A DNA stretch of 64,000 bases from Caldimonas thermodepolymerans (GTDB lineage Bacteria; Pseudomonadota; Gammaproteobacteria; Burkholderiales; Burkholderiaceae_C), in NCBI RefSeq assembly GCF_015476235.1, contig NZ_CP064338.1, positions 992,001 to 1,056,000 of the forward strand, read 5' to 3'. Shown one piece after another: positions 37,496-46,665 of the stretch (position 1 is the first letter of the stretch; each line of letters begins with the position of its first letter). The position numbers and the translations under genes are program-made. The notes below the pieces were generated by a model that ran no database searches, was not told where the DNA came from, and worked only from the letters and a program-made list of their open reading frames with translations.

Positions 37496-38314
37496 ATGAC
37501 CACCACGCTGTTTCTGTTTCGTCGATGGATGGCGGCCGTGCTGCTGCTGGTGATGGCCGGCAGCGCGGCGGCCCAGCCGGCCAACACGCGCGAGTACGTG
37601 CTGGGGCCCGGCGACGTGATCCGCATCACCGTGTTCCAGAGCCCGGACCTGTCGCTGGAGACCCGCGTCTCCGAATCGGGAACCATCACCTATCCGCTGC
37701 TCGGCCAGGTGCAGGTGGGCGGCATCACGGTGGTCCAGGCCGAGAAACGCATTGCCGACGGCCTGCGCTCGGGCAACTACGTCAAGCAGCCACAGGTCTC
37801 CATCATGGTGGTGCAGGTGCGCGGCAACCAGGCATCGGTGCTCGGGCAGGTGAACCGCCCCGGCAAGTACCCGCTGGAGCTGGCCAACACACGGCTCACG
37901 GACCTGATCGCGATGGCCGGCGGGGTGGCGCCCGCGGGAGCGGACGTGGTCGTCGTCACCGGCACGCGCAACGGCAAGCCCTTCCGCAAGGAGGTGAACC
38001 TGCCCAGCATCTTCATGGAGGGCCGGACCGACGACGACATGGTCATGGAGAACGGCGACGTGGTCTACGTCGACCGCATGCCCACCATCTACATCTACGG
38101 CGAGGTGCAGCGTCCGGGCGCGATCCGGCTGGAGCGCGACATGACCGTGATGCAGGCGCTGGCCACGGGCGGCGGGCTCACCCAGCGGGGCACCGAGCGC
38201 GGCCTGCGGGTGCACCGGCGCGGTCCTGACGGCAAGGTGCAGGTGATCCAGCCGTCGATGGAGGACAAGCTCCGCGACGGCGACGTGGTCTACGTGCGCG
38301 AGAGCCTGTTCTAG
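37496..38314 (+). CDS. epsE: EPS export outer-membrane protein (Wza-like, EpsE)
   Basis: The 272-residue protein has a signal peptide ending near SAAAQP, then the polysaccharide-export (PES) domain: EYVLGPGDVIRITVFQSPDL and SGTITYPLLGQVQVGG. SLBB repeats follow (ASVLGQVNRPGKYPLE, IYIYGEVQRPGAIRLE). It would form the outer-membrane exit channel for the polymer. No lipobox Cys is visible, unlike Wza. Start ATG abuts the epsD stop; epsF follows after 12 bp. Confidence 0.93.
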   Translation: MTTTLFLFRRWMAAVLLLVMAGSAAAQPANTREYVLGPGDVIRITVFQSPDLSLETRVSESGTITYPLLGQVQVGGITVVQAEKRIADGLRSGNYVKQPQVSIMVVQVRGNQASVLGQVNRPGKYPLELANTRLTDLIAMAGGVAPAGADVVVVTGTRNGKPFRKEVNLPSIFMEGRTDDDMVMENGDVVYVDRMPTIYIYGEVQRPGAIRLERDMTVMQALATGGGLTQRGTERGLRVHRRGPDGKVQVIQPSMEDKLRDGDVVYVRESLF

Positions 38315-38326
38315 CAAGGAGTCGTC

Positions 38327-39751
38327 ATGACGCTCGGTCAATTCTTCTCCATCCTGCTGGCACGGTGGAAGGTGGCGCTCGCGGTGCTCGTGCTGGCGAT
38401 CGGCGCGGCCGTGGCCATCAGCCTGCTGTTGCCCAAGCAGTACCGCGCGACGTCCACCGTGGTGGTCGACGTGCGCTCTCCCGACCCGGTGGCCGGCATG
38501 GTGCTGCCCGGCGCCCAGGGCTACCTGCTCACCCAGCTGGAGATCATCCGCAGCGAGCGGGTGGCCCTGCGCGTGGTGCGCAACCTCAAGCTCGCCGACA
38601 ACCCGCAGACCCGCGAGCAGTGGCGCGAGTCCACCGGCGGCAGCGTGGACATCGAGTCCTGGCTGGCCAAGGCGCTGTTGCGCAACCTCGAGGTCAAGCC
38701 GTCAGGCGACTCGCAGGTGCTGGCGGTGAGCTACACCTCGGTCGACCCCCGGTTCTCGGCGCTGATCGCGAACGCCTTCGTGCAGGGCTACATCGACACC
38801 CAGGTCGACCTGCGCAAGGAACCGGCCAAGCAGTACGCCTCCTTCTTCGACGAGCGTGCCCGCGAGCTGCGTGAACGGCTCGAGGCTGCGCAGGCGCGCC
38901 TGTCCGAATACCAGAAGCAGCATGGCCTGGTGGCCACCGACGAACGGCTCGACATCGAGAACGCGCGCCTGCAGGAACTGTCCTCCCAGCTGGTGGCGAT
39001 CCAGGCGGTCACGGCCGAATCGAGCAGCCGGCAGAGCCAGGCCGGTGCGGCGGCCGACCGCATGCAGGAGGTGCTGCTCAACCCGCTGATCTCCAGCCTC
39101 AAGGGCGACCTCAACCGCCAGGAGGCCCGCCTGCAGGAACTGAACGCGCGCTACGGCAGCAACCACCCGCAGGTGATCGAGGCCCAGGCCAGCATCGCCG
39201 CCTTGCGCGAGCGCATCGCGGCCGAGACGCGGCGCGTCACCAGCGGCGTGAGCGTGAGCAACACCATCAACCGCCAGCGCGAGGCCGAGATCAAGGCGGC
39301 GCTGGAGGCGCAGCGCGAGCGGCTGCTGAAGATGCGCGAGCAGCGCGACCAGGCGGCGGTGCTGGTCAACGACGTGGCCAACGCCCAGCGGGCCTACGAT
39401 GCGGTGCTGGCGCGGCTGAACCAGACCAACCTGGAAAGTCACGCCACGCTGACCAATGCATCGATGTTGAGTCCGGCGGTCCCGCCGACGGACCCGTCCT
39501 CGCCCAACCTGATCCTCAACGTCCTGCTGGCGACCAGCGTGGGGCTGGTGCTGGCGGTGGCCGCGAGCGTCCTGCTGGAGCTGCTGGACCGCCGGGTGCG
39601 CACCTTCGCCGACGTCGTGCAGCTGCTGGGCCTGCCGGTGCTGGGCGTGATGCCCAAGCCGGTGCGCCGCGGCATGCTGTCCGGTCGCCGTGACCGGCCG
39701 CTGATCGCGCGGCGCGTGCTGGGGCAGCTCCCGCGCCCGAAGGGGGTCTGA
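38327..39751 (+). CDS. epsF: EPS chain-length determinant (Wzz/PCP-type, EpsF)
   Basis: The 474-residue protein has the Wzz layout: N-terminal helix near residues 15-35 (KVALAVLVLAIGAAVAISLL), a large periplasmic domain with coiled coil (about 165-350, many Glu/Gln/Arg heptads), and a C-terminal helix (about 395-425). NARYGSNHPQVIEAQASIAAL is typical of the GumC/EpsF class. It sets polymer length and connects the autokinase to the export channel. The last base of its stop region overlaps the epsG start (TGATG). Confidence 0.93.
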   Translation: MTLGQFFSILLARWKVALAVLVLAIGAAVAISLLLPKQYRATSTVVVDVRSPDPVAGMVLPGAQGYLLTQLEIIRSERVALRVVRNLKLADNPQTREQWRESTGGSVDIESWLAKALLRNLEVKPSGDSQVLAVSYTSVDPRFSALIANAFVQGYIDTQVDLRKEPAKQYASFFDERARELRERLEAAQARLSEYQKQHGLVATDERLDIENARLQELSSQLVAIQAVTAESSSRQSQAGAAADRMQEVLLNPLISSLKGDLNRQEARLQELNARYGSNHPQVIEAQASIAALRERIAAETRRVTSGVSVSNTINRQREAEIKAALEAQRERLLKMREQRDQAAVLVNDVANAQRAYDAVLARLNQTNLESHATLTNASMLSPAVPPTDPSSPNLILNVLLATSVGLVLAVAASVLLELLDRRVRTFADVVQLLGLPVLGVMPKPVRRGMLSGRRDRPLIARRVLGQLPRPKGV

Positions 39752-40668
39752 TGGCCATCTTCCGTGAAGCCAGTGCGGCACCGCACCTGCATCCGGTGCC
39801 GAACGACGTGGAGGACATCAAGCCGGCGGCCATCCACGACCGACCCATTGGCGACATCATCCGGCGCAGGAAGAAGCTGTCGGCGGAACAGGTCGACCAG
39901 ATCCTGCAGTTCCAGCGCGAGAAGGGACTGCGCTTCGGCGAGGCGGCGGTCGCGCTGGGGCTGGCCACGGACGACGACGTCCTGTTTGCGCTGTCGCAGC
40001 AGTTCCACTACCCGTACGCGCCGGACCCGCGGCGCGAGATGCGCTCCGAGCTGGTCACGGCGACGCAGCCGTTCTCGCACCAGGCTGAAGCCTTCCGGGC
40101 CATCCGCAGCCAGCTGATGATGCGGCTGTTCACCGCGGAAGAGCCGCGCCGCGCGCTGGCGGTCGTCAGTCCCGACCCGGGCGACGGCAAGACCTTCTTC
40201 GCCGCCAACCTTGCGGTGGTGCTGTCGCAGCTGGGCGGGCGCACGCTGCTGGTCGACTGCGACATGCGGGGACCGAGACAGCACGAGGTGTTCGAGCTGG
40301 ACGCCAGCTCGGGGCTGTCGGGCATCCTGTCCGGCCGCGCCGAGACCAATGTCATCAAGCAGATCCCGGCACTGCCCAGCCTCTACGTGCTGCCGGTCGG
40401 GATCACGCCACCCAACCCGCTGGAGCTGGTGGAGCGACCGGCCTTCGGGCTGCTGATGCGCGAGCTGCTCAACAAGTTCGACCATGTGGTAGTCGACACG
40501 CCGGCTGCGGCCTACGGCTCGGATGCCAGCGTCATTGCCGCCCGTTGCGGTGCCGCCCTGGTGGTGGCGCGGCAGGGCCGCTCGCGCGTGGATCGCCTGC
40601 AGGACCTGGTCGGTACCCTGACGGGCAGCCCGGCGAAGCTGGCCGGCGTGATCATGAACGAGTACTGA
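39751..40668 (+). CDS. epsG: EPS tyrosine autokinase-like ATPase with MshEN-like N-terminus (EpsG)
   Basis: The 305-residue protein is a BY-kinase/CpsD-type P-loop ATPase: Walker A PGDGKT (residues 143-148), Walker A' TLLVDCDMRGPR and Walker B VVVDTPAAA. It pairs with EpsF. The C-terminus has a single Tyr (MNEY) and not the usual Tyr cluster, so phosphorylation capacity is uncertain. Residues 31-89 form two ~25-residue repeats (RPIGDIIRRRKKLSAEQVDQ and LRFGEAAVALGLATDDDVLF), resembling the MshEN/T2SSE N-terminal domain that binds cyclic di-GMP in MshE. That domain suggests allosteric control of EPS synthesis; binding is untested. It overlaps epsF by one base. Confidence 0.88.
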   Translation: MAIFREASAAPHLHPVPNDVEDIKPAAIHDRPIGDIIRRRKKLSAEQVDQILQFQREKGLRFGEAAVALGLATDDDVLFALSQQFHYPYAPDPRREMRSELVTATQPFSHQAEAFRAIRSQLMMRLFTAEEPRRALAVVSPDPGDGKTFFAANLAVVLSQLGGRTLLVDCDMRGPRQHEVFELDASSGLSGILSGRAETNVIKQIPALPSLYVLPVGITPPNPLELVERPAFGLLMRELLNKFDHVVVDTPAAAYGSDASVIAARCGAALVVARQGRSRVDRLQDLVGTLTGSPAKLAGVIMNEY

Positions 40669-40670
40669 CG

Positions 40671-41555
40671 ATGCAGACCGCCATGCCCATCGCCGACACC
40701 CGCCGGCCGTGGCTCATGACCGCCGTTCCGCTGGTCGCGGGGTTGCTGCTGATGTACACGCCGACGGTGCTGGAGCTGTGGCGCACCATCTGGCAGAGCG
40801 AGGAACAGGGCCACGGGCCGCTGATCCTGGCGGTGTCGCTGTGGCTGTTCTGGCAGAAGCGCGAGGAGTTCGCGGCCGTCGCGCAGGACGGGGGCAGGAC
40901 GGCGCTCGGCTGGGTGGTGCTGGCCTTCGGGCTGCTGCTCTACGTGTTCGGGCGTTCGCAGGACATCATCCTGTTCGAGGTCGGCTCCCAGATCCCGCTG
41001 CTGGCCGGCGCCTGCGCGGTGCTGTTCGGCTGGCGCGCGGTGCGCGTCGTCGCGTTTCCCATCCTGTTCCTCGTGTTCATGGCGCCGCTGCCGGCGGCCA
41101 TCATCGATTCGATGACCGGGCCGCTGAAGCGCTCGGTGTCGGTGGTGGCCGAGGTCGTGCTGTACGAGCTTGGCTACCCGATCGCGCGCAGCGGGGTGGT
41201 GCTGCAGATCGGACAGTACCAGCTGCTGGTGGCGGACGCATGCTCCGGCCTCAACAGCATGTTCAGCCTGTCCGCGGTCGGCCTGCTGTACCTGTACCTG
41301 ATGGGGCATGCCAGCCGCTGGCGCAACGCGCTGATCGTGCTGAGCATCCTGCCGATTGCCTTCGTGGCGAATGCCCTGCGCGTGATGATCCTGGTGCTGG
41401 TGACCTACCACTTCGGCGACGAGGCCGGGCAGGGCTTCATCCACGGCACCGCCGGCATGGTGCTGTTCGTCATTGCGCTGGCGCTGCTGTTCGCGTTCGA
41501 CAGCGTGCTGGGCCTGTTCGACCGGCGCGGCGGCCAGCGGAAGGGGGCGGCATGA
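40671..41555 (+). CDS. xrtB: Exosortase B
   Basis: The 294-residue multi-pass membrane protein has the exosortase triad: Cys191 in ADACSGLNSMFS, Arg237 in VANALRVMILV and His258 in GFIHGTAGM. Early EEQGHGPLILAVSLWLFWQK is typical of XrtB. Exosortases cleave PEP-CTERM tails and are thought to attach exported proteins to surface polymer. It lies in the epsD-epsI block as in other XrtB loci. No PEP-CTERM substrate is encoded in this window. It overlaps epsI by 4 nt. Confidence 0.95.
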   Translation: MQTAMPIADTRRPWLMTAVPLVAGLLLMYTPTVLELWRTIWQSEEQGHGPLILAVSLWLFWQKREEFAAVAQDGGRTALGWVVLAFGLLLYVFGRSQDIILFEVGSQIPLLAGACAVLFGWRAVRVVAFPILFLVFMAPLPAAIIDSMTGPLKRSVSVVAEVVLYELGYPIARSGVVLQIGQYQLLVADACSGLNSMFSLSAVGLLYLYLMGHASRWRNALIVLSILPIAFVANALRVMILVLVTYHFGDEAGQGFIHGTAGMVLFVIALALLFAFDSVLGLFDRRGGQRKGAA

Positions 41556-42235
41556 TCCGGCTGCGCGTCTGGATCGTGGCCGGTCTGATGTGCCTGGCAT
41601 CGGCCATGGCGGTGGTGGCGCGCCCGTCGATCCGCATGGCCGACCAGGGCCCCGCGATCGACCTGGAAACCGTGTTCCCGCGCCAGTTCGGCGACTGGCG
41701 CATCGACGAGCGGGTACCGGTGGTCGTGCCGTCACCGGACGTGCAGGCGCAACTGGACAAGATCTACAGCCAGGTGCTGGCTCGCACCTACGTCAACAGC
41801 CGGGGCGAGCGCGTGATGCTGTCGGTGGCCTATGGCGGCGACCAGTCCGACAGCATGCAGGTGCACCGGCCGGAGGTCTGCTACCCGGCGCAGGGCTTCC
41901 AGGTGCTGTCGGTGCAGCGCGACGCCCTGTCCGGCGTGGCGGGGCGCGACATCCCGGTGCAGAAGGTCCATACCCGGCTGGGCAGCCGCAACGAGCCGGT
42001 GATGTACTGGGTGGTGGTCGGCGAGCGGGTGGTGGGCACCAACACCGAGCAGAAGCTGGCCCAGCTCAGCTACGGCCTGCGCGGCCGGATTCCGGACGGC
42101 ATGCTGGTGCGCGTCTCCAGCATCCATCCGGACAACCAGGCCGCCTACGCCGCGCAGGAGAGGTTCCTGCGCGAGATCGCGCAATCGATTGCGCCGCAGT
42201 ACCAGTCGCGCGTGTTCGGCTCCACCGACCTCTGA
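41552..42235 (+). CDS. epsI: EpsI family protein (exosortase-associated)
   Basis: The 227-residue protein has an N-terminal hydrophobic segment. The EpsI domain follows: [56 protein letters not shown] and [11 protein letters not shown], with a conserved Cys. In some bacteria EpsI is fused to the exosortase; here it overlaps xrtB by 4 nt as a separate gene. It is needed for methanolan-type EPS production by precedent, with unknown biochemistry. Confidence 0.93.
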   Translation: MIRLRVWIVAGLMCLASAMAVVARPSIRMADQGPAIDLETVFPRQFGDWRIDERVPVVVPSPDVQAQLDKIYSQVLARTYVNSRGERVMLSVAYGGDQSDSMQVHRPEVCYPAQGFQVLSVQRDALSGVAGRDIPVQKVHTRLGSRNEPVMYWVVVGERVVGTNTEQKLAQLSYGLRGRIPDGMLVRVSSIHPDNQAAYAAQERFLREIAQSIAPQYQSRVFGSTDL

Positions 42236-42284
42236 CGGTGCACCCCGGGCACGCTTTCCGCAACGCTGGAGGGACTCGACCGAG

Positions 42285-43415
42285 ATGACCCAGATGCCCC
42301 GGAAGAAAATCGCTCTCATCACCGGCGTCACCGGCCAGGACGGTGCCTACCTCTCGGAGTTCCTGCTCAAGAAGGGGTACGAGGTGCACGGCATCAAGCG
42401 CCGCACGTCGCTGTTCAACACCGACCGCATCGACCACCTCTACCAGGATCCGCATGTCGACAACCGCGACTTCATCCTGCATTACGGCGACCTGACCGAC
42501 TCGACCAGCCTGATCCGCGTGGTGCAGAAGGTCCAGCCCGACGAGATCTACAACCTCGCGGCGCAAAGCCACGTGGCCGTGTCCTTCGAGGAGCCCGAGT
42601 ACACCGCCAATGCCGACGGGCTGGGGGCGCTGCGCCTGCTCGAGGCGATCCGCATCCTGGGGCTGGAGAAGAAGACCCGCTTCTACCAGGCCAGCACCAG
42701 CGAGCTGTACGGCCTTGTCCAGGAGGTGCCGCAGAAGGAGAGCACGCCCTTCTATCCGCGCAGCCCCTACGCGGTGGCCAAGCTCTATGCCTACTGGATC
42801 ACGGTGAACTACCGCGAGGCCTACGGCATGTATGCCTGCAACGGGGTGCTGTTCAACCACGAGAGCCCGGTGCGCGGCGAGACTTTCGTGACACGCAAGA
42901 TCACGCGGGCCCTGGCGCGCATCGCGCTGGGCCTGCAGGATTGCCTCTACCTGGGCAACCTGGGCGCGCTGCGTGACTGGGGCCATGCGCGCGACTATGT
43001 CGAGATGCAGTGGATGATGCTGCAGCAGGAGCAGCCCGAGGACTTCGTCATTGCCACAGGCCACCAGTACAGCGTGCGCCAGTTCGTCGAGCGGGCCGCC
43101 GCCGAGCTCGGCATCACGGTGGTGTTCGAAGGCGAGGGAGAACGCGAGGTGGGCATCGTCGCCAAGGTCGAGGGCAAGCGGGCCCGCTGCAAGGTCGGCG
43201 AGGTGATCGTGCGCGTCGACCCGCGCTACTACCGGCCCACAGAAGTCCAGACCCTGCTGGGCGACCCCTCCAAGGCGAAGGAGAAGCTCGGCTGGATGCC
43301 GCGCACCAGCTTCGACGAACTGGTGCGCGAGATGGTCGAGTGCGACTACAACGCCGCGCGGCGTGACTCGATGGTCAAGATGGCCGGATTCCAGGCGTAC
43401 GACTACCACGAATGA
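42285..43415 (+). CDS. gmd: GDP-mannose 4,6-dehydratase
   Basis: Gmd converts GDP-D-mannose to GDP-4-keto-6-deoxymannose. The 376-residue SDR enzyme shows the Rossmann loop [19 protein letters not shown], the Gmd-specific [18 protein letters not shown], the active-site ASTSELYG and YxxxK as [10 protein letters not shown], and [19 protein letters not shown] 42285 is used; a second at 42294 is possible. The product feeds fcl two genes on, and manC at the far end of the locus supplies GDP-mannose. It overlaps the next glycosyltransferase by 4 nt. Confidence 0.97.
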   Translation: MTQMPRKKIALITGVTGQDGAYLSEFLLKKGYEVHGIKRRTSLFNTDRIDHLYQDPHVDNRDFILHYGDLTDSTSLIRVVQKVQPDEIYNLAAQSHVAVSFEEPEYTANADGLGALRLLEAIRILGLEKKTRFYQASTSELYGLVQEVPQKESTPFYPRSPYAVAKLYAYWITVNYREAYGMYACNGVLFNHESPVRGETFVTRKITRALARIALGLQDCLYLGNLGALRDWGHARDYVEMQWMMLQQEQPEDFVIATGHQYSVRQFVERAAAELGITVVFEGEGEREVGIVAKVEGKRARCKVGEVIVRVDPRYYRPTEVQTLLGDPSKAKEKLGWMPRTSFDELVREMVECDYNAARRDSMVKMAGFQAYDYHE

Positions 43416-44419
43416 ACGAACTGACGCATCGCTCCTTCGAGGCCCTGACGGGCCCGCACCGGGTCGAGGAGGCACCGCTGCGCGCGGTGGCTGGCGGGCC
43501 GGTCCCGGAGGTCGCCTACCTGATCCTCGCGCATACCGACCCGGCCCAGGTGGCCAGGCTGTGCCGGGCGATCGACGACCATGCCGACATCTACCTGCAC
43601 ATCGACGCCAAGTTCGACATCGGGCCGTTCCGGGACCAGGACCTGCCGCGCTGCGTGCACTTCGTGGAGCCGCGCGTGCGGGTGTCGTGGGGGGCGTATT
43701 CGCCGGTCGAGGCGACGCTGCGCGCGATGCGTGCCGCACTGGACAGCGGCCGGCCGTACCGGCACCTCATGATGCTGTCGGGGCTGGATTACCCGATCCG
43801 GCCCACCGCGGAGCTGCGCGCCCTGTTCGCGCAGCAGCCCCAGCACGAGTTCATCCGCTTCATCGACGCCTCGGTGCCGCCGCATTTCCGCATCTTCCAC
43901 GAGTACTACTGGTTCATGGAGGAGATTCCCTGGCTGCCGTCCGGATGGCTGCAGACCAAGGTGCGGCGCGGCTTCGGCCGCCTGCTGCGGCAGGTGGTGA
44001 AGAAGCGGCGTCCCACCGGCATCGTGCCGGCCTGGGGCAGCGCGTTCTGGGCACTGACGCGCGAATGCTGCGAGTTCGTGATGGAGTACATCCAGCAACG
44101 CCCGGACGTGGTGCGCTGGATGCGCACCTCGTTTGCGCCTGACGAGCACTTCTTCCACACCATCGTCGCCAACTCGGACTTCCTGTTTCGCAGCGACGGC
44201 TTCGTGCCGTACCAGGCACCGTCGGTGCACCTGCTGTCCAACCTGCACCTGATCCCGCCGGGCTTGCGCAAGGTGCACACCGAGAGCGATTTCGAAGCCT
44301 TGCGCGCCTCGCAGAAGTTCTTCGTCCGCAAGGTGACGTCGCAGGCATCCGGTGCGCTGCTCGACCGCATCGACCGCGAGCTGCTGCGCCTGCACGAGCG
44401 TCGTCCCCTGGTCGCGTGA
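43412..44419 (+). CDS. Core-2/I-branching-type glycosyltransferase (GT14-like)
   Basis: The 335-residue protein matches bacterial 'Branch' glycosyltransferases related to core-2/I-branching beta-1,6-GlcNAc transferase and xylosyltransferase. Seen are [79 protein letters not shown] and [12 protein letters not shown]. No membrane segment, so it acts in the cytoplasm on the lipid-linked repeat. Donor and acceptor are unknown. It lies between gmd and fcl, overlapping gmd by 4 nt. Confidence 0.88.
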   Translation: MNELTHRSFEALTGPHRVEEAPLRAVAGGPVPEVAYLILAHTDPAQVARLCRAIDDHADIYLHIDAKFDIGPFRDQDLPRCVHFVEPRVRVSWGAYSPVEATLRAMRAALDSGRPYRHLMMLSGLDYPIRPTAELRALFAQQPQHEFIRFIDASVPPHFRIFHEYYWFMEEIPWLPSGWLQTKVRRGFGRLLRQVVKKRRPTGIVPAWGSAFWALTRECCEFVMEYIQQRPDVVRWMRTSFAPDEHFFHTIVANSDFLFRSDGFVPYQAPSVHLLSNLHLIPPGLRKVHTESDFEALRASQKFFVRKVTSQASGALLDRIDRELLRLHERRPLVA

Positions 44420-44452
44420 ACGGATGCGCAGCTCACCGAGGATCCCATCGAG

Positions 44453-45418
44453 ATGACCACTTCGACTGCCGTCGTCAACCGCTCCAGCAAGGTGTTCGTC
44501 GCCGGAGCCCGGGGCATGGTCGGTTCGGCCATCGTCCGGCGCCTGCGGGCGGCGGGCTACGACAACCTGCTGACCCCCGGCCGCGAGGAGCTGGACCTGC
44601 TCGATGCGCGTGCCGTGCACCAGTTCCTGCAGGCCGAGCGGCCGGACTACGTCTTCGTCGCAGCCGCCAGGGTGGGCGGCATCCTTGCCAACAACACCTA
44701 TCGTGCGGACTTCCTCTACGAGAACCTGATGCTCGAGTGCAACCTGGTGCACGGGGCACACCAGGCCGGCGTGCAGCGGCTGATGTTCCTCGGGTCGAGC
44801 TGCATCTATCCGCGCGACTGCCCGCAGCCGATCCGAGAGGAGTACTTGCTGACCGGGCCGCTGGAGCCGACCAACGAGCCGTACGCGATCGCCAAGATCG
44901 CCGGCATCAAGCTGTGCGAGAGCTACAACCTCCAGCATGGTCGCCAGTACGTCAGCGTCATGCCGACCAACCTCTACGGGCCGAACGACAACTACGACCT
45001 GCACAACAGCCACGTGCTGCCGGCGTTGATCCGCAAGGCCCAGGAGGCCAAGGAGCGCGGCGACCGCACATTGCCGGTGTGGGGCAGCGGCCACCCGCGC
45101 CGGGAGTTCCTGTACGTCGACGACCTGGCCGATGCCTGCGTGTACCTGATGGAGCAGGGTTATGACGGCCCGCTGGTCAACATCGGCACCGGGCAGGACG
45201 TGACGATACGCGAACTGGCCGAGACCGTGATGCGGGTGGTCGGTTTCGAGGGGGAGATCACCTTCGATGCCTCCAAGCCTGACGGCACGCCGCGCAAGCT
45301 GCTCGATGTGTCGAGGCTGCACGGACTCGGATGGCAGGCCACCACGACGCTGGAAGAGGGGATACGCCGGAGCTGGACCGACTTCTGCCAGCGGCGCTCG
45401 GCGGGCCTGCTGCGCTGA
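44453..45418 (+). CDS. fcl: GDP-L-fucose synthase
   Basis: Fcl (WcaG) epimerises and reduces GDP-4-keto-6-deoxymannose to GDP-L-fucose. The 321-residue SDR protein has VFVAGARGMVGSAIVRRL, AARVGGILANNTYRADFLYE, the active site GSSCIYPRDCPQPI and NEPYAIAKIAGIKLCESYN (Tyr-x3-Lys), and NLYGPNDNYDLHNSHV. With gmd and manC it completes GDP-fucose synthesis from mannose-1-phosphate, so fucose is a predicted EPS component. Confidence 0.97.
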   Translation: MTTSTAVVNRSSKVFVAGARGMVGSAIVRRLRAAGYDNLLTPGREELDLLDARAVHQFLQAERPDYVFVAAARVGGILANNTYRADFLYENLMLECNLVHGAHQAGVQRLMFLGSSCIYPRDCPQPIREEYLLTGPLEPTNEPYAIAKIAGIKLCESYNLQHGRQYVSVMPTNLYGPNDNYDLHNSHVLPALIRKAQEAKERGDRTLPVWGSGHPRREFLYVDDLADACVYLMEQGYDGPLVNIGTGQDVTIRELAETVMRVVGFEGEITFDASKPDGTPRKLLDVSRLHGLGWQATTTLEEGIRRSWTDFCQRRSAGLLR

Positions 45419-45483
45419 GGCAGACGGCCGGCGCCGGTGAGGCCCGGGGCGCCGATCCTGGTGGTTGCGGTGTGTAGAGGGGA

Positions 45484-46665
45484 ATGCGAGAAATGCCCAA
45501 GGAACTCCTGCTCGTGTCGCACGGCTTCCAGTCGCACTACGAACTGGGGGTCGCGAACGGGCTGACGGAAAACGGGGTGCCGGTGCGGCTGCTCGGCTCC
45601 GACACCACGCTGGTGGACAGGCTGCATCCCGGCGTGCGCTTCCAGAACCTGCGCGGATCGCAGGACGAGAAGCGTCCGCGATGGGGCAAGGCGCTCGGCC
45701 TGCTGCGCTATCACGTCAAGCTCGTTGCCCTGGCGCTGCTGCGCCCCCGGCACCCCATCATGATCATCGGCATGCTGCGGCCCGAGTGGATCGTCGGCCT
45801 GGTCGAATGCGCGCTGCTGCGCTGCACCGGCCGGCCCCTGTCGCTCACGGTGCACAACCTGCTGCCGCACGATCGCCACACCGCGGCGATGCGCCGCCTG
45901 TACTGGTGGATCTACCGCATCCCGAGCCGGTTGCTGGTGCACACGGAGAGCACGCGGCAGGGGCTGATCGAGCAGTTCGGCATCCGCCCCGAGAAGATCC
46001 TGCTGGTGCCGCACGGCCTCAACGACGCGGTGGCGCCGCTGGACTGCAGCAAGGCGCAGGCCAAGCGGCTGCTCGACCTGCCGGCCGATGCGCGCACCGT
46101 GCTGTTCTTCGGCCACGTGTCGCCCTTCAAGGGGGTCGAGTTGCTGATGGATGCCGTCGAACGCATGCCGGAGGTGACCCTGCTGATGGCCGGCCGCTGC
46201 ACGCCCGACAGCTACGGCAACGCGATCCGTGCGCGCCTGGTGGCGTTGCGGCAGACCGGCCGGCTGCGCTGGTTCGACGGCTACGTCGACGAGGCCACGA
46301 TCGCCCGGGTGTTCGCCGCTGCGGACCTGGTGGCGCTGCCGTACCGCCACATCGACCAGAGCGGCGTGCTGCTGCAGGCGCTTTCGCTCGGCGTCCCGGT
46401 GGCGGCTACCCGGGTCGGCGGATTCAATGAACTGGTGAATCCGGACAACGGCGTGTTCATCGAGGCCCTGACCGGCGAGGCGGTGGCCGATGCCGTGCGG
46501 CGCTACTTCGCGCGCGAGGCCCCGCTGGACGCCGAGACCGTGCGCGGCACCGTCAAGGCATATGCCTGGAAGCGCACGCTGGCACCGTACATCGAATGGC
46601 TGGGCCAGGTGCAACCGACGCTTGCGTTCGGCCCCGCCCGCCCCGACGGGCAGTCGGCACCATGA
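45484..46665 (+). CDS. Family 4 glycosyltransferase
   Basis: The 393-residue GT-B protein has HGLNDAVAPLD in the linker. The C-terminal donor-binding region reads TVLFFGHVSPFKGVELLMDA, GYVDEATIARVFAAADLVAL and PYRHIDQSGVLLQALSLGVP, with the EX7E-type pattern replaced by a Gln/Ser-rich loop. It adds one sugar to the growing EPS repeat at the inner membrane. Sugar specificity cannot be read. It follows fcl after 65 bp and overlaps the next GT2 gene by 4 nt. Confidence 0.9.
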   Translation: MREMPKELLLVSHGFQSHYELGVANGLTENGVPVRLLGSDTTLVDRLHPGVRFQNLRGSQDEKRPRWGKALGLLRYHVKLVALALLRPRHPIMIIGMLRPEWIVGLVECALLRCTGRPLSLTVHNLLPHDRHTAAMRRLYWWIYRIPSRLLVHTESTRQGLIEQFGIRPEKILLVPHGLNDAVAPLDCSKAQAKRLLDLPADARTVLFFGHVSPFKGVELLMDAVERMPEVTLLMAGRCTPDSYGNAIRARLVALRQTGRLRWFDGYVDEATIARVFAAADLVALPYRHIDQSGVLLQALSLGVPVAATRVGGFNELVNPDNGVFIEALTGEAVADAVRRYFAREAPLDAETVRGTVKAYAWKRTLAPYIEWLGQVQPTLAFGPARPDGQSAP

